Assembly (NCBI GenBank): GCA_947069175.1
Contig: CAMTDV010000013.1
Coordinates: forward strand, 53,822,610-53,886,609
Direction of reading: 5' to 3'
From: Scalesia atractyloides
Taxonomy: Eukaryota; Streptophyta; Magnoliopsida; Asterales; Asteraceae
DNA length: 64,000 bases
Made by a program: the position numbers and the translations under genes. The notes under the pieces were generated by a model. That model had not been told where the DNA came from, did not search any database, and was given only the letters and a program-made list of their open reading frames with translations. Positions 23,376-34,440 of this stretch are shown here, piece by piece (position 1 is the stretch's first letter; the number at the start of each line of letters is the position of its first letter).

Positions 23376-24158
23376 CCTTTCCACGAAGCAAAGGCCAAGA
23401 ATATGCGAATAGCTTCTAGATGAGCGACTGGGGCATAGACTTCAGTATAATCTATCACTTCTTGCTGATGAAAACCTTGTACCACGAGTCGAGCTTTGTT
23501 TCGTACCACTATCCCTATGTTATCACGCTTGCACTTGAAGACCCATCTAGTATTTATCTTTTTCTGGATCTGGTAGGTTAACAAGCTTCCAGACTCCTAG
23601 CTTCTGGAATTGAAGAAATTCCTCCTGCATTGCCTCCACCCAGCTTTCTTCTTGTAGCGCATCTTTCCAGTTCCAAGGTTCCACCTGTGTAACAAAACAA
23701 CTGTAAGAAATTCGGGTTCGTAATGGAGCAATACGGGTATAAAAACATCTTAGATCCTTATTGATCGTATTGTGAGTTTGCACTCCAGTCTGTAAGCTTC
23801 CGATGATATTCTCCGATGGATGATATGAAAGTGTTCTCGGCATTACTTCACTCGGAACATCCACTTGAGTTTGCAAGTTTGTTATCACTTCATCAATAAC
23901 TGGAGCAGAAGATGTACCTTCATTCCTGATGTTTGATTGATAACCTTGAGCATTCAAGAAGCTTTCAATATGTTCAGATCCTTCATCAGAACTAGATCCT
24001 CCATCATCAAAAGTCGGTTCACGATCAGAGTCGGCATTAGGCGGTTGTTGGGCATATAATTCAGCAGTGTTCAAGATAGGTATAGAGGCGGATTCTTTAA
24101 GAATAGTGCTCAGACCTACATCAGAAATGTTGACTGGTAGTGACGGGGAAATCACCAA
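23376..24158 (-). pseudogene. reverse transcriptase N-terminal part and linker of copia F
   Basis: From 24158 the frame runs through a serine/asparagine-rich linker (REPTFDDGGSSSDEGSEHIE) to the copia signature WKDALQEESWVEAMQEEFLQFQKLGVWKLV. After a frameshift near 23560 it continues as INTRWVFKCKRDNIG, VVRNKARLVVQGFHQQEVIDYTEVYAPVAHLEAIR and FLAFASWKG. It stops at 23375/23376, just before the expected MDVKSAFL and the YVDD active site. What follows is antisense LTR D sequence, so any longer open frame across 23279-23584 is a chimera. The palm, thumb and RNase H are missing. Confidence 0.9.
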
Positions 24159-25190
24159 CGGTCTAGTAACTTGCTCTTGATTAAATATTTGATGCTATTG
24201 AAAGAGCATAAAAGTTCTTCTTCAGATGGCATGTCTAGTAGGTCAAATGAGTTCCACAAACCGTCGTAGTTGAACAACCATGGATCCCCAGGTTTCTGCG
24301 TAGGCGTAGTATAACGTTGATAATCAACATGATGTGCAAGAGTAACCTGGTTCAGACTCGGCAAAAAGACACGTTTTTGTGGAGTAGCATAACCGACGAA
24401 AAATCCTTCCAAGCATTTGGCTCCAAATTCACGACTATACACGGTGATCCAAAAGGCTCTAGAAATGCAAGGTTAGATTTTCATTGAATTAGCAGCTCAA
24501 AACAAGTCTTGTTGTGAGGCTTGACTGTTAACACACGATTGAGGGTATAATACCCTGATGCAACTGCTTCGCTCTAGAAACTAATTGGCAATTTTGAATC
24601 GAGGAGCATGGTTTTGGAAATCTCTATCAGTGTGCGATTCTTATGTTCAGCTAATCCATTTTGTTGTGGAGTACAGGGAGCGCTAAATTCATGAAGAATC
24701 CCCTTTTCATTACAGAATTCGAGCATCCTTTTGTTCTTGAACTCGGTACCATTGTCACTGCGGATTCTCTTGATAGGCAAGCGATATAAGTTCTCAAGTT
24801 TCCTGAAGAGAATCATTAGACTTTCAAACGTTTCATCTTTGCTCTCCAGGAAGAAAACCCATGAGAATCTTGAGAAATCATCTGTAACGACCAGGCAATA
24901 TAGATTTCCAGAAATGCTTTTGACGCTTACTGGCCCAAAAAGATCCATATGTAGCCTCTCTAGTGGTAGCTTGATAGAATTTAGAAGCTTTCTTGGGTGT
25001 GATTTCTTATGTTGTTTCCCCTTCTTACAGCTTAGACGATCATCAGATAACTGAAAATTCTTGAGATAAACACCCTCCACTAGGTCGTTGTGCACTAGAT
25101 AATTCATTTTTCTCAGATGAATGTGCCCCATCTTCCTATGCCATAGAATAGACTCTTTCTCGGTTGCTTTAGATACAAAGCACTAAACCT
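24152..25190 (-). pseudogene. integrase of copia F
   Basis: The GAG-pre-integrase segment ILWHRRMGHIHLRKMNYLV starts near 25160, in frame after a stop at 25183. The catalytic core has D in LHMDLFGPVSVK, D in IRSDNGTEFKNKR and E in QQNGLAEHKNRTL, the full DD35E set, with VVTDDFSRFSWVFFLESKDE between. A stop and frame change occur after LPISF (24574). The C-terminal part resumes at 24442 with EFGAKCLEGFFVGYA and a tail ending DPWLFNYDGLWNSFDLLDM. The enzyme would insert copia cDNA. The breaks make it inactive as a single protein. Confidence 0.9.
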
Positions 25191-25590
25191 TCTTTGAAGT
25201 TGTAGATACGACACTCATATCAAGGACATAAAGATCATTCTCTCTAGGAGCACGCATAAGAATCCATTCCTCAGGAATCTTGAATCCCGGCTTTAGAATC
25301 AAGCATTCTTTGTCGTTGAAGTGTGTTGTGAACTTTTTGTCACAAATTTGCGATATACTCAGAAGATTGTTCTCTAGCTCCGCAATGTAGTTCACTTTGT
25401 CAAACGAAACCACTCCATTGGTAAGAATACCTTCTCCGACGATTCTTCCACCTTGTGTTCCAGCAAAACCTACGTAACCTCCTCGGATAGCTTTGACGTC
25501 GTGTAACAACGCAAGCATCACAGTCATGTGTCGAGAAGCTCCACTATCCATAATCCATTTAGACATGATCAATCTCGGGAGCCCCTTCAC
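25183..25590 (-). pseudogene. aspartic protease of copia F
   Basis: A 135-codon open frame contains KWIMDSGASRHMTVMLALL, the copia-type DSGA active site, followed by GYVGFAGTQGGRIVGEG, VNYIAELENNLLSISQICD and the segment before GAG-pre-integrase. It cleaves the Gag-Pol precursor. The active-site region appears intact. The frame is separated from gag by a stop at 25605 and from integrase by one at 25183. Confidence 0.9.
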
Positions 25591-25604
25591 ACATAAGGAA
25601 GAAA

Positions 25605-28230
25605 CTATTTAAACAAAGAAACCCAAGCCTGCTTGGTCTTGGGTAGGTTCGGAATATCAAATTTCGAACCAACTTTGTTTTTGACATTCTGTTTAGGCTC
25701 TGTTTTGGTTGGAACAGGTGGTTTCAGTTCTACCTTAGATGGTTTTATTTCTGCAACCCAAGTTTGTGTTTTCAATTTTGCCCTTTTTGAGTAAAACTTT
25801 GAATCCTTTTGACTTTGATGATTCTTGTTGGATGTTTCACCAATTTCAAATTTAGAATTAAGTCGGATCGTTGATTTAACATTTTTGTTGGATTCAATGT
25901 TTCTTTTCAAAATCTGTTTCGGTACAACCATGGGTGCCTTTTGTTTCACATCTTTGGTAGGTTTCATGGAGTTAGAAACAGGTTTTGGATATCTTTGAGA
26001 GCGACGTCGTGCAATATGCCCAACATTTTTACACTTGTAGCACGTCCTACTGTCCTTTTGAACAGAGAAATCCAAAACTTGTATTCTACTCTCTTTTTCT
26101 TTCTTGAACTGATCATTGGATTGTGTACCAATGATCTCTTTTTCTTTTTCTGTAGTTGTTCCAAAAACAAAGTTAACTTTCTTAGTAAAGTTCAACTTTT
26201 GAAACTTGTTGTTTGATATTTTCTATTGAAAACCTAACCCAGCCCTTATGTTCTCAGGATAATCTCTATTTCTCTGATGGTAGGGTTTGGAAACACATTT
26301 TGATTTAGAGTAAAATGATACATGGTGTTTTTCTAAATCAGAATGGCTTACCTCAATAAGCTTGAACAACTTATCAACACGATCCAGATTGACATTCTAG
26401 ATTGGGAAATCTTCATCAGAATATAGTTTATCAGATCCATGCATTTTGTAAATTATGACATTTGGATCAATGTTTAAACTATTTTCCGATGTTTCAACAT
26501 CCAATTCAGATTTTTTAGACTCACTCTTCAAAACACGTTCAACTACGTTTTTAACCACAACAGAATCACATTCATTTTCAATTTTTGTGTAAGTTACATC
26601 AATGTTCGTAGGCAGCTCGTTTAACTGTTCAGTTTTCAATTTTTAAGTTGAGCGCCTTTTCCACCCCCGATGGTTGTTTACCAGCATAGCTATTCCACAT
26701 GGGTGGTGGAACACAATCGTAACTTGCACTTTTGTTTTGATCATTTTTAGATTCTTCTTTGCTTTCGATCTTTGGTAGAATGTGATCAATGACGTATGAA
26801 CTTGTAGAATAACTGATTATCAATTTGTTAACCCGTTCTGTTTCTATTTTCATTTTCTCAAGTTCACCATTTAGCTTAACGATTATTTAAATGAATGTTA
26901 ATGGCCATTTGTTTGTCCATCTAGTCGCTTTAAGCATTGAAAGTGTTCCGTCATTTTCTCTGAGCACTTTTTCATATTGTTTAACAGATTGCTTAATTTG
27001 TCATAAACTTCTTTTGTGGATTTATAGTCACATGACAAATTATCTGTTAGACATTTGAGCTCATTGTATCGTGTGTCTTTAACAACACATTCACTACATG
27101 GCTCGTTGCATTTTAAGCATGGTTTTTCTATCACATATTCATTTTTCGACACATTTACCTCATTCACATTTGTCATACAAGCTTTGTTAGTCTCATCAGT
27201 CAGTTTTTCCAACTCTTCATTAACTCTCTTTGCTTCAACTTCCGGTTTCTTCTTTTCTTCACAAGATGAACAATGGCTTGGCTCAAAATAACCTGCAAAA
27301 GTTTTCAAAATATCATTAGGCAAGAGATGTTTAAAAGTATTGTTTAACAATTCCTCTTCTTCCGACGATGTGTGATAATCTTCAGGAGATTCGTCAAAAG
27401 ATGCCTCTGAATAATCTTCAGGTTCTTCGATGATTTCTGCGACTAATGCCAAACTCTCATTCTTGGACATGGACTTGTTCCAGTTAAAGCCTTCGTCTTC
27501 TTGAGTCACAATAATCGCTTTGTCTTTGGATTCTGGTTATCTATCTTCGATTTGCACCATTCTTGTTCTTGGTTGAGGATGATGATAGATGGCTTTCTTG
27601 TAGTAGTCGTCGGCAAACGGGTTTTGATTACCCTGAGCTTCTCTATTTGGACATTCGCGTTTAAAACGCCCCTTTTCATGACACTTGAAACATGTGACTT
27701 TTGATTTATCGAAGCCAAGTTTTTCATCTAATGCACCCAAGTTCTCTTTCCCGGTGATTTCCATTAAGCATTGTGCTCGTCTAACAATAGATGCCATATA
27801 CCATTTGATGTCGATCAACTCCATCTCGACCGGATCAATCTGATCATAATCCTCTCTAGTTATCTCTGAATTTCCAATTTTGCCTGCTACAAGACTGTGA
27901 TAAGATTCGAAAACCGAAGCTAATAGTGACATATGTTGCTTTGTGGTCTTCTCGTCAAAGTTTTGTGCATTTTGGAAATCAACAACGATATTGCACTGTA
28001 AAACTCTTTGAGTAGGATGTGATTGACTGTTCTGGTTGATCTGGGGATTGCTCGAACCATGTGATGACTGTGGGCTTGGAGACGTTTTTCGGGTTGACTG
28101 TAGCAAATGATTGAAAACCACTGTGTTGACTTGACGGTGTGCTCGGTGTATTGTAAGCGCTGACGGCAGTTTGGATTTTGGAGACTGTATCTGAGCAGCA
28201 GAACTTCCTTTGTAATACAGATTTACGTCT
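25605..28230 (-). pseudogene. long C-terminal part of gag, copia F
   Basis: Downstream of the scrambled LTR, gag resumes (YYKGSSAAQIQSP near 28210) and reaches a knuckle-like CFKCHEKGRFKREC (about 27675-27635), in which the histidine is arginine. After a stop at 27537 an acidic region follows (27509-26898; EEPEDYSEASFDESPEDYHTS). Then come Glu/Lys/Asn-rich blocks (26853-26397) and a second knuckle CYKCKNVGHIARRR (about 26045), lacking its last cysteine. A Lys/Pro-rich tail ends in KQAWVSLFK. At about 870 codons this is far longer than the 250-400 of ordinary copia gags. Coiled-coil composition suggests a structural extension. Several stops and frame changes interrupt it. Confidence 0.82.
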
Positions 28231-28697
28231 TGTTATTGCCTACATCTAGGATATGTTGTTTACGTATATATGGCTTAGAACGTCCGTTTGTAAATGTTAA
28301 TGTATGTTTTATTTGTTTAGTTGATGACTCGTACGAGTGAGTCTTATGACTCGTACGAGTGACACTTTGTCACTCGTACGAGGCAACCACTCGCACGAGT
28401 CAGACTCTGTTACACACTCTCCTGTGCGAGTCATGTCGACCTATAAATAGAGGAATGTTGTGTCAGAACTGTGAATGCTGTTGGTGTGGCGAAGCCCTGC
28501 TCACTAGCCGACTTGTGAGGGAGGATCGGCTCTCCTCCAATGAGCACCGGACCAATCTGACTCAATTAACAAAGGCGGAATTCATTGTTAGTGAGCTTGA
28601 CAAACAAACAAGTGAGATCTACTGCTTAAATGCCTTTGATTGTATTGATATACGTGAACAAGTACAGAGCAAGTAAACAGTTCAGTAGGGCTTCGCC
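28231..28697. repeat. scrambled copia LTR inserted in gag of F
   Basis: 28231-28500 matches the reverse complement of 43470-43750 (start TGTT-ATTG, a block of ACTCGTACGAGT palindromes, TATAAATAG at 28442). 28511-28697 matches 43298-43470 in the same orientation, so the R-U5 part is inverted relative to U3. GGCGAAGCCCT near 28487 and AGGGCTTCGCC near 28687 form inverted repeats at the two breakpoints. It interrupts gag between QKMAKP and the YYKGSS region. Its LTR family is that of F itself. Confidence 0.85.
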
Positions 28698-29215
28698 ATT
28701 TTCTGTATTTCGAATTCGTGTCCCTCCAATCTCTCAATGAATTGTGGTAATGAGAAGTTACCATATTCAGTACCATTCTTCAGAATAATCAAATAGGTAG
28801 ACCATTCGCCTTGTGGTAAGGAATCTACGAGTTTATCAACTAATTCTTCATTCCTCTTTATGATTCCCATTCGCTTCATTTGCACAACCAGATGACAATA
28901 TCTTTCAATCAGTTGTTTCACTATCTCTCTTTTAATCAAAGCAAAGATGTCAAATTCTTTACTCAACAACGCTCGCTTCCCTTTTCGCAACTGTGCGCTT
29001 CCTTGGAATTTCAATCGAAGAGCATTCCCTAATGATTATGCGTCATCATCATGTTGTAACAGCGTCAATATGTCTTTCTTGATGGCTTGTTGTAAAATGT
29101 TCATCATTTTCTTTTAATTTATGAACTTCTCTCTTTCAAAATCCGAGAGTTGAGCCAATGTCTTTTCGAGACCGTTTTCTCCAACAAGAGATTGATACTT
29201 TTCTTCGATGGCAAA
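28698..29215 (-). pseudogene. middle part of gag, copia F
   Basis: Directly after the GCAAA duplication the frame reads FAIEEKYQSLVGENGLEKTL, continuing WSERFMNWVQANHFTCW on the far side of element E. It then includes the RSL-like FQGSAQLRKGKRALL, FDIFALIKREIVKQLIERY and LVDKLVDSLPQGEWSTYLIILKN, typical of the copia gag UBN2-type core. A stop occurs after KFIN near 29118 and another break lies near 29030. The segment ends at EFEIQKMAKP, where the scrambled LTR starts. Confidence 0.88.
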
Positions 29216-32200
29216 TGTAACACCCTGTAAAATAGTGACACGTGTTGTATTTTTTAAATATAGTCTATTAAAGACCAATAAGGACTAAAGGCGTCAACAT
29301 GCTCAATCTGAGCCTTTGAGTGACAGTCCGATGTCAACATGCATAAATAACAGCCTCTGAGTGACTGATATGTCAACATGCTTAAATCATTAGCCTATTA
29401 GTGACTGATATGTCAACATGCTTAAATCATGAGCCTCTGAGTGACTGATATGTCAACGTGCTTGAAATTTAGGCTCTGAATGACTGATATGTCAACAAGC
29501 CCAACCTCTGAGTGACATTGGAGTCAACATGCTTATAATAAGCCTCTGAGTGATCCTTTGTGAAGTCCTAACTCTCATACGTGCCATTTGTTGACAAGAG
29601 GGTTCAATTTTGTAATTATGTGAAAGTTGGATAATGGAGGGATTAAAAGTGATAAACATGTTAATTCATACTTCTGAGTGACCTTTTAACAAACCGAGAG
29701 CTCGATAATGTCCGGGCATAATCCCGGGTATGCCAAGTATTGGCTACAGAGGGCTAAAAGTGCCAAAAAGGTGTTTAAAAAGGGTTTTAGAAGCTTTTTT
29801 AAAGTTAAGGGGCTAAAAGTGTCAAAATTTGAAACTGGTTATGGGGCGGTCGCGGGCCGCGAGAGACCATCTCTCGCGGGGCGAGAGAATAGGTCTGCTG
29901 CAGAAAGTTTTGGCTTGGCCTCCAAACAAAGCTCCAAAACAATTAATTCAAAATCATGGACTTGTAATCAGCTATGCCACGTTTTGGGACAATTGCAAGC
30001 TTCCTCTTACAACCCTAAAACACCTGGCTTCACCTCCTTTGAGTTCTCAACTATAAATAGGTGCTTAAGTTCACATTCTAACTTTCACCTTTCTCATTTA
30101 TTCACTCTTCTCCCTCCTCTGGAAGTTCCTAGCTAAAAGGAGCATCCAACATAGTTCTTTTGCACCCTAGGAATCATTGGTAAGTGTTCCTTCTTTGTGC
30201 ATTTTCGTTTGTAGGCTTTTATAGCCAAAAGTCAAGCGTTTTACGGAAAATGCTTTGACTTTCGGTTAAGACCATTATGGTCCAGCCATTGTTCGAAATG
30301 AACATGACTAAGTGATCGTAATAAGGTAGGTGTTAATCCCTATAAAGGTCACCTCCTGAAGATCACGTTTGCTAGACTAATTGACGGGTCAAAGTCATGA
30401 TATTAAAAAGTTAAACAGGCCATTTTTCGGAAAAATCATAAATTGATCTTATATATGTTATGAAACCTGTTTTGACACTTAAACAAGTTGGTAATAATTA
30501 TTAGAACATGTAAGAACATGTTCGGCTCGTCAATTTCAGTTCTAGGGTCGGTTCACAACCGAAAGTCACAAAGTTTGACTTCTGCTTTGACTTTCGATTC
30601 TGACCCAATTTAGATTAGTTACGTACTGATCTAAAGCTGGATTATGATCATAAATATAATGTAGCATAAACCTCTGAGGTTATATTACATGATCATAATC
30701 AGAATCTAAGTTTATGCGCAAATTCCATAATTATGCCATCTTTGACCAAAATGCGCTATTTGCATAAAACAAGATTTTAAATGGTAATGAACTTGAAAAT
30801 AAGTTTCCTACTAATGAAATTTTATAAGTAGGATTATTTGAGATGTTAAACGAAGTTATAAACTGAGTTTTCAAGCAAGTCCTTAAACTATATCGATAAA
30901 TGGCGATTTTAGCCCTTGTGACTCATAAACTAGTTTTAATCAAATCTTTTACCTACTGATATGGTATATTAAATAACATATCTAAGACATTTTAATCTGA
31001 ACTTAACATCAGTTTTCGTGAAAATCGCATAAGGACGCCATTTTACGACATAAGCGCCATTTAAGCTCATAGTATGGTTTTAAACCATATTATTGACCAA
31101 GACATGGTACCTACTGACTTTAAAACTTATTTTAAACATATTTACAGTAGGTACATGTTATAAACTCAGAATCCCAAATAATTTATAAAATATTTGTAAA
31201 ATGACCAAATTGCCCATTCGGTGCATAGTTTGGTCATAAAAGGTAAGTTACACATATAATTGGTATCTTACTGATATTATATCATAAATAAAATATTTTT
31301 CCAGAATACTCATGATTATAAACTTAAAATATGTTCAAGTTCCTTTTTATACGGTATATAATTACCGAAATGCCCTTATGAGGCATAGTTTCGTTTTAAA
31401 ACCATAACGGGCATGCAAGTTGATATCCTGCTGATATCGTAACTTATTTAAAGTACAATGGCATATAGAACTTGTCCATGACATATCCGGTTACCCGATA
31501 TCACTAAAATGCGCTCGGTTAAGTATATGTAACGATTTTACAAAAATTAACCGAAACGGGTTTAACTTTGTCATTTAAGTCTCAAAATCCAGAATGTTAA
31601 TAGTTTACCCATATTAAACAAGTCAAGGTACTTGTTGGGATTAAACTACATTCTATCCAATCATCGTTTAATCTAGCGTCATGCGTTTTGATCAAGTACG
31701 CTAGTCGGTCTTAGTCTATGACTTAAATAAGACCGTTAGTATTTAATTGGCTAGTTTATGCCATAATCCAGACTAGAGATTTGCCAGTAAATGCTATCTG
31801 CACTTTGTTCTTTTTGAATACGGCTGAGTTATTAAAATTAAAAGAAGACTAGCTCAGGTAAATACTCTCGACTTAATTTCCCTATACGGGCTTGGGTTAC
31901 GGTAAATTATTACCGCTTGGTCGAAAATGGGATCAATCGAACGCCGGTTCGGGGATAATTAATCCGCATATTCTGTTTTAATCAGTTTTGTTGGATAATT
32001 TAAACATCGAGGGTTAATTACCGTGTCCTGGATATCCTCGACTCATTACAATAGAAATGGCCACGACCTTAGCGCGGGTGTAGGCATACACTTGATAGAC
32101 GCTCAATTATGCATTCCCTCAAGGTTGGGAGGAATTAACTCCTTCGTGAGTCCAAAGTGGTGTGTACGTTAATTGTGTCTCGGTCTCCGTACCGGGCCCC

Positions 32201-32676
32201 GTATGTATGACAAACATGTAAATCTGTTAACAAGGTTGGACGGTCAATTAACCCAAGTTGTAAAAAGATTTTGTGCTGATACACACTTAAAACATTTTTG
32301 AAATGTTTTCAAAATGAGTCGGTTGGGTGTATTTACCAGCGAAAGCTGACGTATTTTCAAAAGACTAAACTGCAGGTACAATATGAAAATAGGCCGGAGG
32401 TGCTCGGTAGTGATAGAGGATCTTGCAAATCCTTAATCTGCCCAAAGTCTATTTATATTCGTTCCATGTACAATTTATGATCCGCCTGTGGATCTTCTAT
32501 TACGAGCCTTTATATTATTTTGTATTTTTGAACATTCGGTTTGTAATAGTAATTTTACTCCAAGACTTCCACTGTGCCGTGTTTAATTGACTATGATGAT
32601 TATCAACTGACGTCACGATACTCCCCACTTGGGCCCACCGGTGTATGGATTTGGGTTGAAAATCCGGGGTGTGACA
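29216..32676 (+). repeat. 5' LTR of element E (3461 bp)
   Basis: It starts TGTAACACCCTG and ends GGGGTGTGACA. A block of repeated CTCTGAGTGACTGATATG + TCAACATGC (29290-29560) is followed by a GC-rich inverted repeat with CGCGGGCCGCG and CTCTCGCGGGG (29850-29895). The TATA box TATAAAT is at 30052-30058, with a palindromic AAGCGTTTTACGGAAAATGCTTT downstream. This is long for a plant LTR. Confidence 0.94.
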
Positions 32677-32679
32677 GGT

Positions 32680-32691
32680 TGGTATCAGAGC
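32680..32691 (+). promoter_or_regulatory. primer binding site, initiator-Met tRNA
   Basis: TGGTATCAGAGC starts four bases after the LTR end and is the complement of the 3' end of plant tRNA-iMet. Confidence 0.92.
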
Positions 32692-32846
32692 CAAGGTTTG
32701 AGAGAATTAAACACTAGCCTTTTGTGTTTAATCTCAAACTTACACGAGCACATTCCTTAGACTTCCGAGTCTAGGCATTGACCTAGGATTACTCATTTCA
32801 TTATTAAGTTATTAGTATTGTTTTTGAATTGATTTCTAACAGGAAA

Positions 32847-33940
32847 ATGCCGCCACGTGTACGAGGACAAAGTGGATGAGGAAAGGGTCCAATGAGGGGA
32901 GGACCATCGGGGCGCATTCCCCCTCAACCTCATAACTCAGATGCTTACCTAGAATCAGGAGATTCGTCTCCTTGGCAACCAGCGAGACGTTCTATCTCTA
33001 ATAGACACTCGCCCCCACATTCCCAAAATTCTTACCACTCTCACCACTCCTATCATTGACACCATATTCATCATTCTCACCATTCCCATTCTCATCACTC
33101 CTACCATGAAGAATTTACCCTAACCATTATTTTAACATGCCTCCAGCCGATCAAAATCAGTTGGACCAGCCAAACCCTATGGACGAGGACTCTGACCCGG
33201 AGATGCCGCCGTCGGGATCGAATACGCATCCCATTGAAATTTCGAGCGATTCAAACTCATATGCTGGATCGCCCTACCAAGGTCCTAATGAGTAGGACCA
33301 ATATTGGAACCAATTTACCTTCGCCCACACTCCTTCCCATCACTCTCAACCACCCCCAGTACAAGAAGATGTCCATCTGGAACCAGTGGACCAACCTCAA
33401 CCACCAAGAAGGAAGCGAGGAGCACGTATGTCGGTGCGTGCCGGACAAAGGTTGGGATCGCTGCCACCTTTGCCCAATTCCTACCCTACAATCCGAGAGG
33501 ACCCACAAATGGGTTGTCCCTCTAATGTTTCACCTATAGTGGAACAAACACCAACACCTTCCATTCAAAAACCACCATCGGGTTATACTAACCCAATCCC
33601 CACGTATCCAGACACATCTGGATATGATCCTTTTAACCCGTCCACACCGGTAGACTATCAAGCATGGTCGCAAGACCCCTACATGCAGGCGGTTATGCAC
33701 AATACACTTTACCCGTCTCCTTTCCCACCTACTTATCCACAGACTGGATATCCAACTTATGGGTACCAGTATCCGGTTATGCCACAACCTCAACCACAAC
33801 TTCCGCCACCACTAGAGGCCATTAATGAGGCCTTAGAAAGAATGAAAGAAATGCAGCAGCAGGCGGAGAAAACGGAGAAGAAAACAAACAAGTTTTTCAA
33901 GAAACTCTCCAAGTGGGTCAAGGGAAAGAAGGACGAGTGA
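32847..33940 (+). pseudogene. extra proline/His-rich ORF of element E, unknown function
   Basis: This frame lies between the primer site and gag, where gypsy elements normally start gag. From ATG 32847 the translation begins MPPRVRGQSG (then a stop), continues as GPMRGGPSGRIPPQPHN and reaches a Ser/His tract (33030-33115). After a frameshift near 33120 it runs as one frame from 33137 (MPPADQNQLDQPNPMDEDSD, then MPPSGSNTHPIEISSDSNSY), with a stop at about 33293, to TGA 33938-33940. The last 185 codons are open: PPRRKRGARMSVRAGQRLGS, Pro/Tyr-rich repeats, then a helical tail LEAINEALERMKEMQQQAEK and a basic end KLSKWVKGKKDE. No knuckle or catalytic motif is visible. I recall similar hypothetical proteins in Asteraceae annotation but cannot verify that here. 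Function unknown. Confidence 0.7.
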
Positions 33941-34440
33941 AGTCTCTTCTAATAATATGTAGTCCCTGCGAGGACATTGTTGTTTCTTTAGTCCCTGCGT
34001 GGACATTTTTATTTCTTCAAAGTCCTTGCATGGACAGTTTATTTCATTTTCTAGTATTATAATTTCTTATGGAAATTTAATGAAGTTTTTTGGAATTATA
34101 TATATATATATATGTATTAATCCTTTTGATAACGAGCGTCTCGATTTTTACTCAAAATTTATGCTCTACTATATAATTCCAAAAGATCTTAATGGATTGA
34201 TTATGCCAAGTGGCGTAGACCACATATTAGCCAAGAAATGATAGTTAAGTACGAAGGGGTCTTCTATCAGGATAGTTAAGGGAAGTTATCCTTCTATCCA
34301 GAGGTAAGGGACTAGGTCCAAACCTCTAAGGTCGTTAAGGTCGAAGGTGACTGGGACCATTAATCAATCATTAAGGTACTCTTATGTTAACATTAAATGT
34401 TCATACTCCTGGTAGTGTGGCTTGAGGAACCACACTAGCT
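33941..34440 (+). other. non-coding spacer of element E with short hairpin repeats
   Basis: Three tandem units of about 30 bp (33958-34050) each carry GTCC, six bases, GGAC (AGTCCCTGCGAGGACATT and variants) and T-rich spacers. A (TA)n run is at 34098-34113. No gene is seen. The rest contains loose inverted repeats around GGTAAGGGACTAGGTCC. Confidence 0.7.

Noticed and set aside
28319..28392. Possible CRISPR-like array of ACTCGTACGAGT repeats
   Set aside because: Units are palindromic, irregularly spaced by a few to 20 bases and lie in a plant LTR; there are no spacers of uniform length or cas genes.
28359..28676. 105-codon plus-strand frame
   Set aside because: It runs through the scrambled copia LTR, including its inverted half, and matches no protein pattern.
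29708..30136. 142-codon plus-strand frame in the E 5' LTR
   Set aside because: It lies in the U3/TATA region, and the corresponding part of the 3' LTR (39600-39996) is open only in a different length and frame, as expected of chance.
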